A DNA stretch of 64,000 bases from Lachnospiraceae bacterium. Lineage in GTDB: Bacteria; Bacillota; Clostridia; Lachnospirales; Lachnospiraceae. The DNA is taken from positions 82,368-146,367 of the forward strand of contig VSNG01000003.1 in NCBI GenBank assembly GCA_009774175.1. Direction: 5' to 3'. A model generated the notes under the pieces. It ran no database searches and was not told the origin of the DNA. It saw only the letters and a list, made by a program, of their open reading frames with translations. Positions within the stretch are counted from its first letter, which is position 1, and each line of letters opens with the position of its first letter. This document shows positions 26,893-35,776 of the stretch, piece by piece. The translations under genes were made by a program, and so were the position numbers.

Positions 26893-27969
26893 ATGTTTGA
26901 CAAACTGGAAGATCTGCTGAGAAAATTTGAGGAGATCATGAATGAGCTGAGCGAACCCTCTGTGGCGGAGAATCAGGAGCGTTTTCGCGCCCTGATGAAG
27001 GAACAGAGCGACTTGACTCCTATAGTCAACGCCTGCAGAGAATACAAGAAGTGCAATCAGGATATCGAGGACAGTCTGGCCATGCTGGAGGAGGAGTCCG
27101 ACGAGGATATGCGGGACATGCTCAAGGAAGAGCTGGCCGAGGCCAAAAAGCGTGTGGAGGAGCTGGAGCACGAGCTGAAAATTCTTCTTCTGCCAAAGGA
27201 TCCTAACGACGACAGGAACGTGATTGTGGAGATACGGGCAGGCGCAGGCGGCGACGAGGCGGCTCTTTTTGCGGCGGAAATTTACCGTATGTATGTGCAC
27301 TATGCGGAGGGACGGCGCTGGAAGGTGGAGACCATGGAAGCGGAGGAGATCGGCATCGGCGGCATGAAGAGCGTTACTTTCATGGTGACCGGGCAGGGCG
27401 CCTATTCTGTCTTAAAATATGAGAGCGGCGTGCACCGGGTGCAGCGTGTGCCGGAGACGGAGTCCGGCGGACGGATACACACTTCCACCATCAGCGTGGC
27501 GGTGATGCCGGAGGTGGACGAAGACATTGATATTGTGATTGAGGATAAGGATATCCGCATTGACGTGATGAGAGCGTCCGGCAACGGCGGACAGTGCGTC
27601 AATACCACGGATTCCGCAGTGAGGCTGACTCATTATCCCACAGGTATTGTGGTATACAGCCAGACGGAGAAGTCCCAGATTCAAAATAAGGCGAAGGCCT
27701 TCGCCCTGCTTCGTGCAAAGCTTTACGATATGCAGCAGCAGCAACGGCATGACGCGGAGGCGGAGCTTCGCAGAAGCCAGATCGGCACGGGGGACCGCTC
27801 CGAGAAAATCAGAACCTACAACTTTCCGCAGGGGCGTGTAACCGATCACCGCATAAACCTGACGATCTATAAGCTTGACAAAGTGATGAACGGCGACATT
27901 CAGGAGATTCTGGACGCCTGTATTGCAGCCGATCAGGCCGCAAAGCTGTTGAAGATGGGCGAGAACTGA
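26893..27969 (+). CDS. prfA: peptide chain release factor 1
   Basis: The 358-residue protein has an N-terminal coiled domain, the codon-recognition region with RVPETESGGRIHTS, and the GGQ catalytic loop in RASGNGGQCVNTTDS. RF1 reads UAA and UAG and releases the finished peptide. The Cys after GGQ, in place of the His of many bacteria, is to my recollection normal for Clostridia. AGGTTTAAAT precedes the ATG. The last 42 bases across the stop codon are repeated directly downstream, leaving this gene intact. Confidence 0.97.
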   Translation: MFDKLEDLLRKFEEIMNELSEPSVAENQERFRALMKEQSDLTPIVNACREYKKCNQDIEDSLAMLEEESDEDMRDMLKEELAEAKKRVEELEHELKILLLPKDPNDDRNVIVEIRAGAGGDEAALFAAEIYRMYVHYAEGRRWKVETMEAEEIGIGGMKSVTFMVTGQGAYSVLKYESGVHRVQRVPETESGGRIHTSTISVAVMPEVDEDIDIVIEDKDIRIDVMRASGNGGQCVNTTDSAVRLTHYPTGIVVYSQTEKSQIQNKAKAFALLRAKLYDMQQQQRHDAEAELRRSQIGTGDRSEKIRTYNFPQGRVTDHRINLTIYKLDKVMNGDIQEILDACIAADQAAKLLKMGEN

Positions 27970-28032
27970 AAAGGCCTGATCGGCGGATCAAGGCCGCAAA
28001 GCTGTTGAAGATGGGCGAGAACTGAAAAGGCC
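27935..28032 (+). repeat. tandem duplication of the prfA 3' end
   Basis: A 42-base sequence starting AGGCCGCAAAGCTGTTGAAG occurs at 27935-27976 and again at 27991-28032, 56 bases apart and identical. The first copy contains the true prfA stop; the second is a non-coding echo. Confidence 0.9.
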
Positions 28033-28073
28033 GAAAGAGAGAATGATGTGTAATTTGGGTGGTAATTGACAGT

Positions 28074-28102
28074 TTGCATTGTGCATCTAAAGGGTGTAAA
28101 AT
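28074..28102 (+). promoter_or_regulatory. sigma-A promoter of the hemerythrin/REC gene
   Basis: TTGCAT (28074-28079), 17 bases, TAAAAT (28097-28102), 34 bases ahead of the GTG start. It shows the gene is transcribed separately from prfA. Confidence 0.6.
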
Positions 28103-28135
28103 AATGGCAGGTATTATTTGTGAAGGAGGAGAGTC

Positions 28136-29476
28136 GTGAACACTATTGTTTGGAACAAGAGATACGAAATTGGCGTAGACTTTATTGACAAGGAGCATAA
28201 GCAGCTTTTCTCAACCATAAACAAATTATTGGCGCTCAGTCAGGAAGAAGGCAAAGGGGAATGGGCATGCCGCGAAGGCGTTAAATATCTCAAGAATCAT
28301 ACCCGCGAACATTTTCAGCATGAAGAGGCCTATATGCGCTCGATTGATTACAGCGAGTTTGAGATACATAAACACCTGCATGACGATTTTCAACTTAAAA
28401 CGCTGCCGTCTCTGGAGGAAGAGCTTGAGGAGATGGAATACAGTGAAGAGTCCATCCGCCATTTTCTCGGTGTCAGCATCGGATGGCTGATTGCCCATAC
28501 GCAGACGGAAGATCTGGCGATTGCAGGCAAGAAAATGAGTAAATGGACGAATCTTCCCAAGGCGGAGGAGATGGACGCTTTGGAGCAGACGATAGTGCAG
28601 CTGACGACAGATATGTTTCAGTTGAAGGTCAAACCCATCAGCCGTCAGTACGGCGGAGAGGAGTTTGGCAAGGTATTCTGCTGCCGTTTTGTTTATCGAG
28701 GCGAGAAGAAGGAGAAGTGGGAGATCCTGCTTAGCTTTGAGGAGAGGCTGATCCTGAAGATCGTCAGCGATCTGATGAATACCCAGTATCTGAAAGTGGA
28801 CGACATGGTGATCAATATCATCAGATACATTTCCAGGCAGTTTATTGAGAAAATCAAAGAATGCTTTCCTGATATGGGTCGGTTTGAGCTTGACGGCGAG
28901 TCGTTACTGACGCAGGAGCAGGTTGTAAACGCCTTTGAAAGAGAACATCCTTCCTGCAGCCTGCTGTTTGATACGGGATCGGGGTATTTTGCCTTTTGCG
29001 TAACGACCTCGGACTCTTTGCAGGGGAAAATAGCCACTCCGTTAAACCCGTCGAATGTGATGAGCCAGATTAAAAGCTATCTTTCGGGTGAGAACAGGAA
29101 AAGGAAGATTCTGGTGGTGGACGATTCCGACTTTATGCGTCAGAACATAATCAATCTTCTTGGCAATGATTATGAAGTCACGGAGAGTAATTCCAGCATA
29201 TCGGCAATTAAGTCTCTGACAAAAAACAGGCCGGATTTGATTCTGCTTGATTATGAGATGCCGGTCTGCGACGGCAGACAGGCTCTTGAGATGATCCGCT
29301 CCGATGAGGAGATAGCGGATATCCCCGTTGTATTTCTGACAGGCAGGGGAGACGCGGAGAGCGTGAAAAAGGTTATGGCGTTAAAGCCTAAGGGGTATCT
29401 GCTTAAGTCCATGCCGGAAGAGGATATCAAGAAATATATTGACGGGATTCTTGCGAAAAAGGATGCCGTAAAGTAA
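28136..29476 (+). CDS. hemerythrin domain / CheX-like domain / receiver domain protein
   Basis: The 446-residue protein starts at a GTG with AAGGAGGAGA upstream. Residues about 8-130 form a bacteriohemerythrin (EIGVDFIDKEHKQLF, then HTREHFQHEEAYM and HKHLHDDF carry the di-iron His/Glu ligands). About 150-305 resemble a CheX-type domain. About 320-440 are a receiver domain (KILVVDDSDFMRQN, LILLDYEMPVCDG with the phosphoacceptor Asp, VVFLTGRG, GYLLKSM). Hemerythrins bind O2 or sense oxygen and iron; CheX dephosphorylates CheY-type receivers. The fusion therefore suggests an oxygen- or redox-responsive input joined to a phospho-signalling output in an anaerobe. No kinase is adjacent, so the partner is unknown. 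Confidence 0.82.
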   Translation: MNTIVWNKRYEIGVDFIDKEHKQLFSTINKLLALSQEEGKGEWACREGVKYLKNHTREHFQHEEAYMRSIDYSEFEIHKHLHDDFQLKTLPSLEEELEEMEYSEESIRHFLGVSIGWLIAHTQTEDLAIAGKKMSKWTNLPKAEEMDALEQTIVQLTTDMFQLKVKPISRQYGGEEFGKVFCCRFVYRGEKKEKWEILLSFEERLILKIVSDLMNTQYLKVDDMVINIIRYISRQFIEKIKECFPDMGRFELDGESLLTQEQVVNAFEREHPSCSLLFDTGSGYFAFCVTTSDSLQGKIATPLNPSNVMSQIKSYLSGENRKRKILVVDDSDFMRQNIINLLGNDYEVTESNSSISAIKSLTKNRPDLILLDYEMPVCDGRQALEMIRSDEEIADIPVVFLTGRGDAESVKKVMALKPKGYLLKSMPEEDIKKYIDGILAKKDAVK

Positions 29477-29574
29477 AAGAGCCGTGTGCAAAGATTCTTT
29501 GCGTGACTTTTCAGGTGTGAACTGCTATGGTCGGGGTAAGACGGAATATAAAAGTCTGGCCGGAGGGAAGTAAC

Positions 29575-30399
29575 ATGGCGGAGATTGGAAAGCATATCAG
29601 GAAGATCAGAAAAGAAAAGAATCTGACACAGGAGGAGCTGGCGGAGCGTCTGCACTGCACAAGACAGACCATCAGCAATTATGAGAACGGGAAGAGCGAG
29701 CCGGACATTGCGCTTTTAATAGAGATTGCAGGAGCGCTTGAAGTAGAAATCAACGATCTGATCTATGGCCCCGGAAAGAGGGAAGGCGAAAAAAGGCAGA
29801 GGGACAGGGCTGTGGCCGCGCTTACGGCAGCAGGCGTGCTGATGGTGGCGGTTAAGCTTCTGTTACCCTTTGCACAGGAGAAAAGCTTTAAATATTTTCA
29901 GGTGGCGCCGCTATTTCTTCTGCAATATGTGCTCTGGCCTTTTGCCCTTATTTTGCTTGGATGGGGTATGGCAGAGGCGGGAAAGGCTTTCGCCGGAATC
30001 TGCATATGGAAAGGCAGAACGGAACGGACAAAACGGATGATAGGAGTTTTGTTTTACGCTTCGGCGGCTATTGTGGCAGTGTTCGCTGTACTGGCGTTGT
30101 GGACGGCTGTGGATTTAACGTATCTGTGGTGGATGACTGAGAGGCTGAGGCGATCGGGGCAAAACTTTGATTTTTCGACGGTTCCGGGATTGATGCCGAA
30201 GCGGCTTCAAAGCATTTTTATAAAGGTGATTGTGTTACATCGTCTTGGCGGCGCCGGTTTGTTTTTAGGCGCGGCGTCAGGACTTTGCCGGATAAAAAAG
30301 GAAGAATCAGGAGGAAAACATGGACGCAGGGAAAAAGGACGCTGCAATGAATCAGGAAGCGGCAGAAACGGGAACGACGGAAACGATGAAAGACTATGA
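29575..30399 (+). CDS. XRE-family regulator with membrane domain
   Basis: From the ATG at 29575 (preceded by CGGAGGGAAG) the protein is 274 residues. Residues about 4-60 are a Cro/C1-type HTH (IRKIRKEKNLTQEELAERLH, TRQTISNYENGKSEPDIALL). The rest has four hydrophobic segments (about 80-95, 105-130, 150-175 and 225-245). Membrane-bound XRE regulators of this layout occur in Clostridia, but their signals are unknown. The last 80 bases overlap the next gene, and the Gly/Asn/Arg-rich C-terminus looks unconstrained, so the tail may have been extended by a frameshift. Confidence 0.8.
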   Translation: MAEIGKHIRKIRKEKNLTQEELAERLHCTRQTISNYENGKSEPDIALLIEIAGALEVEINDLIYGPGKREGEKRQRDRAVAALTAAGVLMVAVKLLLPFAQEKSFKYFQVAPLFLLQYVLWPFALILLGWGMAEAGKAFAGICIWKGRTERTKRMIGVLFYASAAIVAVFAVLALWTAVDLTYLWWMTERLRRSGQNFDFSTVPGLMPKRLQSIFIKVIVLHRLGGAGLFLGAASGLCRIKKEESGGKHGRREKGRCNESGSGRNGNDGNDERL

Positions 30400-31276
30400 G
30401 AAGGAGCTGGAGGCTTCCTTTCGCAGGATTAATGAGGGCGATATCATCAAGGGCACGGTGATCGACGTGAATGAGGAAGAGGTCATTCTCGATCTGAAAT
30501 ACTATGCCCAGGGAATCATCAAAGCGGAGAATCTGAGCAACGATCCCGATTTTCTTTCCACAGGAAAAATTGCCGTGGGTGACGAGATTGAGGCTACGGT
30601 GATTAAAATGGACGATGGGGAGGGCAATATCGAGCTTTCCAGAAAAGAAGCAAACGACGTTCTTGCCTGGGACAGGCTGCAGACCATGCTGGAGCAGGAA
30701 ACCATCGTAAAGGTTCGCATTAAGGAGAGCGTGAAGAGCGGCGTGGTAGCCTGGCTGGAAGGCATGAGAGCCTTTATACCCGCTTCCCAGCTTTCCACTG
30801 ACTATGTGGAGGATGTGGAGTCCTGGGTCGGAAAAGAGATCGAGGTGAAGGTGATTACGGTTGACCGGGAGAAAAACAAGGTGGTTCTTTCCGGCAAAGC
30901 GGTGGCCAGAGAGCAGGAAGCCGAGGAGCGCAGGCATAAAATATCCATGATGGCGCCGGGTACGGTGATGGAGGGCGTGGTGGAAAGCCTTATGCCTTAC
31001 GGCGCGTTTGTCAATCTGGGAGGCGGCGTCAGCGGTCTGGTGCATATTTCCCAGATATCCCAGAAAAGAATCAAGAAGCCTGGCGAGGTGTTAAAGGAAG
31101 GACAGAAGGTTAAGGTTAAGATTTTAAATACCAATGACAACAAGGTCAGTCTCAGCATGAAGGCGCTGGAGGAAATTACGGCACAGGAAGAGGAGGACAG
31201 CGCACCCAGGGAGTATACTTCCGGGGAGGCTGTGTCCACCAGTCTGGGGGATCTGCTTGCGAAGCTGAAGCTGTAA
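30320..31276 (+). CDS. S1 RNA-binding domain protein (ribosomal protein S1-like)
   Basis: The 318-residue protein has three S1 domains at about residues 38-108 (INEGDIIKGTVIDVNEEEVIL), 125-195 and 210-285 (GTVMEGVVESLMPYGAFVNL, VSGLVHISQIS). Firmicute S1-like proteins usually carry three or four such repeats and bind mRNA, and are often annotated as rpsA, though their equivalence to enterobacterial S1 is uncertain. AGGAGGAAAAC precedes the ATG at 30320, which lies within the end of the upstream gene. Confidence 0.88.
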   Translation: MDAGKKDAAMNQEAAETGTTETMKDYEKELEASFRRINEGDIIKGTVIDVNEEEVILDLKYYAQGIIKAENLSNDPDFLSTGKIAVGDEIEATVIKMDDGEGNIELSRKEANDVLAWDRLQTMLEQETIVKVRIKESVKSGVVAWLEGMRAFIPASQLSTDYVEDVESWVGKEIEVKVITVDREKNKVVLSGKAVAREQEAEERRHKISMMAPGTVMEGVVESLMPYGAFVNLGGGVSGLVHISQISQKRIKKPGEVLKEGQKVKVKILNTNDNKVSLSMKALEEITAQEEEDSAPREYTSGEAVSTSLGDLLAKLKL

Positions 31277-31367
31277 GGGTGTGAGAAAATTCTGCCGCGC
31301 AGATCTTTCTCACACAGGAGTATGCCTGAAAAATGGCATTCTTTGCTCTGTGGAATCAGGGGGGAAT

Positions 31368-32219
31368 ATGCGGACACTTTACGTTACGGATCTGGACGGT
31401 ACGCTGTTAAATAGTAATGACCAAATAAGTCAATACAGTATGGAAATCATTAACGGGCTGGTGGCAAAGGGCATGCAGTTTACTTATGCTACGGCCCGTT
31501 CTCTCGTGTCCGCGTCTGTGGTAGCAAAAGGGTTATCAACGACTATTCCGGTCATTGCCTACAACGGGGCGCTGATTGTGAATCCCGCTACGGGAGAGGT
31601 GATTTCCTCTCTTTCCTTTACCGGGGAGGAGGCGGCCCGAATCAGAGAGGTGTTACAGGAACACGGCGCGAATCCGCTTGTCTACGCCTATGTGGACGGG
31701 GTGGAGCGGGTCTCCTATGTGACTGGCAGGGAGAACGAGGGTATCCGCCGCTATCTGGAAGTGAGAAAGGGAGACAGAAGATTTCGGCCTCTGGAGGATG
31801 AGACATTATTATATCAGGGGAATATTTTTTATTTTACCTGTATTGCGGACAGAGAAGAACTGCTTCCGTTATACGAAATTTTCAAAAGAGACGGACGGTA
31901 TCGCTGTACGTTACAGCAGGAGCTGTACCGTCCTGAGTTTTTTCTGGAAATCATGCCAGAGAAGGCCTCAAAGGCGGAGGCAATTAAGCGGCTGAAGGAG
32001 ATATGGCATTGCGGCAAAGTGGTGTCCTTCGGAGATGCTGTTAATGATATTCCCATGTTTGAAATTTCTGACGAGTGTTATGCCGTGGCCAATGGGGTGG
32101 CGGAACTAAAGGCCTGCGCCACGGGTGTGATTGCGTCCAATGATGAGGATGGGGTGGCAAGATGGCTGGTGGATATGGAAGATTCCACGCTGGAGGAGAG
32201 CTCTTTGTCCGCAGGTTAA
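31368..32219 (+). CDS. Cof-type HAD-IIB phosphatase
   Basis: From the ATG at 31368 (MRTLYVTDLDGTLLNSNDQI), with GGGGGGAA upstream, the protein is 283 residues. The nucleophile Asp is in VTDLDGTLL, motif III Lys is around SKAEAIKRL, and motif IV is VVSFGDAVNDIPMFEI. The cap is of the C2B type. Such enzymes dephosphorylate sugar phosphates, flavin or cofactor precursors; the substrate cannot be read from the sequence. An in-frame upstream extension to 31281 lacks a ribosome-binding site. Confidence 0.92.
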   Translation: MRTLYVTDLDGTLLNSNDQISQYSMEIINGLVAKGMQFTYATARSLVSASVVAKGLSTTIPVIAYNGALIVNPATGEVISSLSFTGEEAARIREVLQEHGANPLVYAYVDGVERVSYVTGRENEGIRRYLEVRKGDRRFRPLEDETLLYQGNIFYFTCIADREELLPLYEIFKRDGRYRCTLQQELYRPEFFLEIMPEKASKAEAIKRLKEIWHCGKVVSFGDAVNDIPMFEISDECYAVANGVAELKACATGVIASNDEDGVARWLVDMEDSTLEESSLSAG

Positions 32220-32319
32220 AGGAGCTGTTTCTGCTGAGGTGAAGTCCGCAAACCACAGAGCAAAATCACGGAGAACTTTGATAGATAGTTTAAATGACAA
32301 AAGAGGAGCTTAACAGAAC

Positions 32320-32952
32320 ATGAGAAAAAAGGAACTGGCGCTTGCCGTCATTGAAAGACTGAAGGAGGAATACCCGGAGGCGGGATGTACGCTGGACTAC
32401 AACGAGGCATGGAAGCTGCTTGTCAGCGTGCGGCTGGCGGCCCAGTGCACGGACGCCAGAGTTAATGTTGTGGTGGAGAAGCTTTACGAGAGGTTTCCGG
32501 ATGTGAATGCGCTGGCGGCGGCTCCCGTGGAGGAGATCGAGGCCATTGTCCATCCTTGCGGGCTTGGAAACAGCAAGGCCAGAGATATCAGTGCCTGCAT
32601 GAAGCAGCTCAGGGATCAATATGACGGACAGGTGCCGGAGGATTTCGATGCGCTGCTTGCGCTTCCCGGAGTGGGCAGGAAAAGCGCCAACCTGATTATG
32701 GGGGATGTGTTTGGCAAACCGGCGATTGTGACGGATACCCACTGCATCCGGCTGTGTAATCGGATCGGGCTTGTGGATGGTATCAGGGAGCCAAAAAAGG
32801 TGGAGATGGCATTATGGAAGATCGTGCCGCCCGAAGAGGGAAGCGATCTGTGCCACAGATTTGTGATGCACGGCAGAGAAATCTGTACGGCGCGGACAAA
32901 GCCTTACTGTGATAAATGTTGTCTGGCGGATATCTGTAAAAAGGAGCTGTGA
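32320..32952 (+). CDS. nth: endonuclease III (DNA glycosylase/AP lyase)
   Basis: The 210-residue protein has the helix-hairpin-helix LPGVGRKSANLIM with catalytic Lys121, and Asp139 in VTDTHCIRLCNRIGL. Four C-terminal cysteines form the 4Fe-4S cluster (CTARTKPYCDKCCLADIC). It removes oxidised pyrimidines and nicks the abasic site in base-excision repair. GAGGAGC precedes the ATG. It is followed after 10 bases by an unknown gene in the same direction. Confidence 0.96.
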   Translation: MRKKELALAVIERLKEEYPEAGCTLDYNEAWKLLVSVRLAAQCTDARVNVVVEKLYERFPDVNALAAAPVEEIEAIVHPCGLGNSKARDISACMKQLRDQYDGQVPEDFDALLALPGVGRKSANLIMGDVFGKPAIVTDTHCIRLCNRIGLVDGIREPKKVEMALWKIVPPEEGSDLCHRFVMHGREICTARTKPYCDKCCLADICKKEL

Positions 32953-32962
32953 GGAGGAACGG

Positions 32963-33694
32963 ATGGAAGAGCCCGATGTGTTTCGAAGCGCATTATCGAA
33001 TTTTGCTACGGACGTAGCCTGCGGCGGCGCCATCAGACATCTAACGGATATCGGTTATACGCTGGAGCAGATTGTGGCGAGACTGGATTATCCTGTATCC
33101 AGAGAGAAAGCGCAGCGGATTATGATGGAGTACCTGTATCAGAGCCGGGCGCTTTTGCGCTGTGAGCCTTCGCAAACGCTGTTTGAGGGACAAACGCAGT
33201 TTGTGCAGGAGCAGGATGCTTACGGAAGGCGGACGCTTAGAAAAACAACGATTGACCAAAAGAGTCAGAATAATATGACAGGCGCGACGGATTTGACATG
33301 GATGTCGCAAGAGAAAAAAGCAGGAAAATTCGGAGATCTTTTATGGAGAGAATCTGTCTATGATTTCAGGCGGGATGGAAAACTGACAGAGCTGTTACAT
33401 AAAAAAAGTATGGAGAACGGAGCGGCATACAGTTATTTGTCCTGCGATTACGCCCTTTTTCATACCGGGACTGAAAAACCGGCGGCGGATCAGGCGCTTT
33501 CTGTACTCAATAACAGACAGCGGGAATATCTGTCAGGCATCCGCTGGGAGAAGCCTGCTTTATATCACCGACTGGATCAGCGGATGCTTGAAATTGTCGG
33601 AAAACTGTATGAGGCCGGCGTTTATGGCGGCGTCTGTTTTTTTGTCCTGCGTCGGGAAAAAATAACCGTACCTGTAAAGCCCGCCCGTAATTGA
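32963..33694 (+). CDS. hypothetical protein
   Basis: I do not recognise this 243-residue protein. The ATG at 32963 is preceded by GAGGAGGAAC and lies 10 bases after nth, so the two are probably co-transcribed. Residues 1-60 look helical and could include an HTH-like element (IRHLTDIGYTLEQIVARLDY, then REKAQRIMMEYLYQSRALL). The remainder is mixed and hydrophilic, with no membrane segment or signal peptide. A cytoplasmic protein is likely. Confidence 0.7.
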   Translation: MEEPDVFRSALSNFATDVACGGAIRHLTDIGYTLEQIVARLDYPVSREKAQRIMMEYLYQSRALLRCEPSQTLFEGQTQFVQEQDAYGRRTLRKTTIDQKSQNNMTGATDLTWMSQEKKAGKFGDLLWRESVYDFRRDGKLTELLHKKSMENGAAYSYLSCDYALFHTGTEKPAADQALSVLNNRQREYLSGIRWEKPALYHRLDQRMLEIVGKLYEAGVYGGVCFFVLRREKITVPVKPARN

Positions 33695-33715
33695 GCCGAA
33701 AGGGCAGATGCAAAA

Positions 33716-34192
33716 TCAGCCTGCGTCGTCCGGGTTTTCTTTTTCCAGACGGTTTTTCCGCCGGTGATACAGGGCGGAAGCGATGCAGATTATAACGGAG
33801 ATCCCAACGCTGAGCAGGAAGAAACTCACCACAAAGACGATAATCGCTGTGGATGCATCCGCATAATTGCGGTAGGAAAGAACGGCGTTAAATAAAGCGG
33901 TTATGGCTGCGGCAAGGATGCTTAAGCCGATATTGACCGCCGGCGTCGCAGGAAGATGTTTATCCCAGATGCCGTTGTAGACACATCCGCCTATCAGATA
34001 AACGCCCATGCACATAAGTACGATAAATTCCCCGGCCAGTATGTGCCGCATGTTTTCCGGGCCATATAAAAAGGTCTGCGCCGCAATGGCGACAAACAGG
34101 CCGAGAAAGCCGATCCAGAAGCCCTTGCTTTCAAGCTTCAAAAGTTTTAATTCCTGCATTTCGTCCAAGTTACTCTTTTTAAACCATTTCAT
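33716..34192 (-). CDS. small multi-pass membrane protein (DUF6773-like)
   Basis: The 158-residue protein begins MKWFKKSNLDEMQELKLLKL and has four hydrophobic helices at about 25-45, 53-72, 85-108 and 115-140, ending in a charged tail. The opening resembles the DUF6773 family, membrane proteins usually encoded next to a small XRE regulator, as here: its start overlaps the regulator's end by 14 bases. Function unknown; the pair may be a regulator and its membrane partner. Confidence 0.72.
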   Translation of the reverse strand: MKWFKKSNLDEMQELKLLKLESKGFWIGFLGLFVAIAAQTFLYGPENMRHILAGEFIVLMCMGVYLIGGCVYNGIWDKHLPATPAVNIGLSILAAAITALFNAVLSYRNYADASTAIIVFVVSFFLLSVGISVIICIASALYHRRKNRLEKENPDDAG

Positions 34193-34391
34193 CGTTATTG
34201 TCCTCCCAGAATAAATCGTTTAATGTTTTGTCAAGTTCTCGACAGATCTGAATGCACAGTTTCAGGGTGGGGTTATAATCGCCTGCTTCCACCATGCCTA
34301 TGGTCTGCCGGGTGACGCCCACTCGTTTTGCCAGTTCAGTCTGAGACATATCTTTTTCCATACGGGCAAGCTTGAGTTTCAGGTTTTTCAT
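34179..34391 (-). CDS. small XRE-family transcriptional regulator
   Basis: The 70-residue protein is essentially one Cro/C1-type HTH (LARMEKDMSQTELAKRVGVT, RQTIGMVEAGDYNPTLKLC) with a short C-terminal tail. It resembles the YgzD/YozG group of tiny regulators. The start at 34391 (MKNLKLKLARM) has GGAGGCGG upstream on the reverse strand, and the frame upstream of that is not supported. It is coupled to the downstream membrane-protein gene by overlap. Confidence 0.9.
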   Translation of the reverse strand: MKNLKLKLARMEKDMSQTELAKRVGVTRQTIGMVEAGDYNPTLKLCIQICRELDKTLNDLFWEDNNDEMV

Positions 34392-34635
34392 GAAATATGA
34401 CCGCCTCCTTTCCTTATTCACAGACGGTTCTGCCTGTTTGCCTCTGATCAGTAAGATAACACTTCCAAAATGATATGTCAAATATATTTTGCATAAATCA
34501 AATATAATTTACATTTAAATAATAAAACTTGCAAATGAAAAATATAATGTATAAAAATAGCAAATAAAAACAGCCTGCAAAAACAGGCAGACTGTTTTGC
34601 AGGCATACAGATAAGGATACGACTGCCAGAGGCTT

Positions 34636-35634
34636 CTATAAAAAATAGGAAAACCTGCCCTGCTCAGGTTCCGGGTGCAGGACTTTGTGAGTTCTGTAGT
34701 AGGTCGGCGTACAGCCCAGATACTTTTTGAAGAGTTTGTTAAAGTAGCTGGTGTTGTTGAAGCCAACAGAGGCCGCAAGTTCGGCGATGGAGGCAAAATA
34801 CTGCTCGGAATCCATCAATTTTTTTGTGGATTCATAGATTCGGTATTTCATCAGATATTCAAACGGACTCATTTGCAGAGTCCTTGCAAAACAGCGGCAG
34901 CATTCGCTTTTACTGACATGGATGCTGTCGGCGATTTCCTGTAGTGACAATGGCTCTGCATAGTGGGTGCGGATAAACAGCATGGCTTCCTTGACCCGCT
35001 GCTCGTCCGGAGAAACGCGGGAGACGATGGGCGTATCTGCATGTGGAATCTGGCGAAGCAGCTCCACCCAGAAATGACACAGATACCCCTTGGTGGCGAT
35101 TTCATAGCCAAAATGCTGATCCAGATTCAGGTCGATGACCTCCTTTAACATCTGCAGCATACGTTCATGCCAGGGAGCGCTTTCGTCCAGGAAGAAGGCC
35201 TTGAAAAGCCGATAGCTCTGGATCGGAAGCAGATACTCCGTTTGCAGATAATTGTTTTTATGGCCAAAGATATAATCGGGATGAAAGACAAGGGAATGGA
35301 ACGTACAGCTCTTTTCATTATGAGCGTGGATACAGTGCATAATATTTTGATTAATGATGAGTCCTTGTCCCGGTTTGATCAGGTAAGTGGCGTCGTCTGT
35401 GGAAACCTCTGCGATACCCTGATCTACAATCAGAATCTCCATTTCCTCGTGCCAGTGCCAGCGAATCCAGCTCATGTAGGATTTGCGAAGATCCAGACAA
35501 CGGGCGTTGACAGGGTAATCCAGCGTTCCGTAATCCTTTTTTGCATATAGATTGTCATAGGTTTCCAGAGTATTCCGGGTAAAAGTTTTTTCGGCCTCCG
35601 TATTTGCAGGAGAGGCAGTCTGTAACGTATCCAT
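34636..35634 (-). CDS. AraC-family transcriptional regulator with cupin sensor domain
   Basis: The 332-residue protein has a cupin-type N-terminal domain (about 50-145; WHWHEEMEILIVDQGIAEVS, then PGQGLIINQNIMHCIHAH) and two C-terminal AraC helix-turn-helix motifs (PLSLQEIADSIHVSKSECCR and SIAELAASVGFNNTSYFNKL). Such proteins usually respond to sugars and activate nearby carbohydrate genes. GGAGATATT precedes the start on the reverse strand. No sugar genes lie next to it on the same strand, so its targets are not apparent. Confidence 0.92.
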   Translation of the reverse strand: MDTLQTASPANTEAEKTFTRNTLETYDNLYAKKDYGTLDYPVNARCLDLRKSYMSWIRWHWHEEMEILIVDQGIAEVSTDDATYLIKPGQGLIINQNIMHCIHAHNEKSCTFHSLVFHPDYIFGHKNNYLQTEYLLPIQSYRLFKAFFLDESAPWHERMLQMLKEVIDLNLDQHFGYEIATKGYLCHFWVELLRQIPHADTPIVSRVSPDEQRVKEAMLFIRTHYAEPLSLQEIADSIHVSKSECCRCFARTLQMSPFEYLMKYRIYESTKKLMDSEQYFASIAELAASVGFNNTSYFNKLFKKYLGCTPTYYRTHKVLHPEPEQGRFSYFL

Positions 35635-35776
35635 AATATCTCCTCTTTGGCAGTGACATGCTTTAACGAATGAATATAAAAATATATTAGCATATTTGCA
35701 GGTAGATGTTTAGCATTTATAGAAAAATAATCAAATTTTTTGCGGGAGGATATTATAATAGTAAAACTATGTTGGC

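Noticed and set aside
27580..27620. GGQC in release factor 1 as a possible altered catalytic motif
   Set aside because: The GGQ itself is intact, and a Cys after it is, to my recollection, normal in clostridial RF1.
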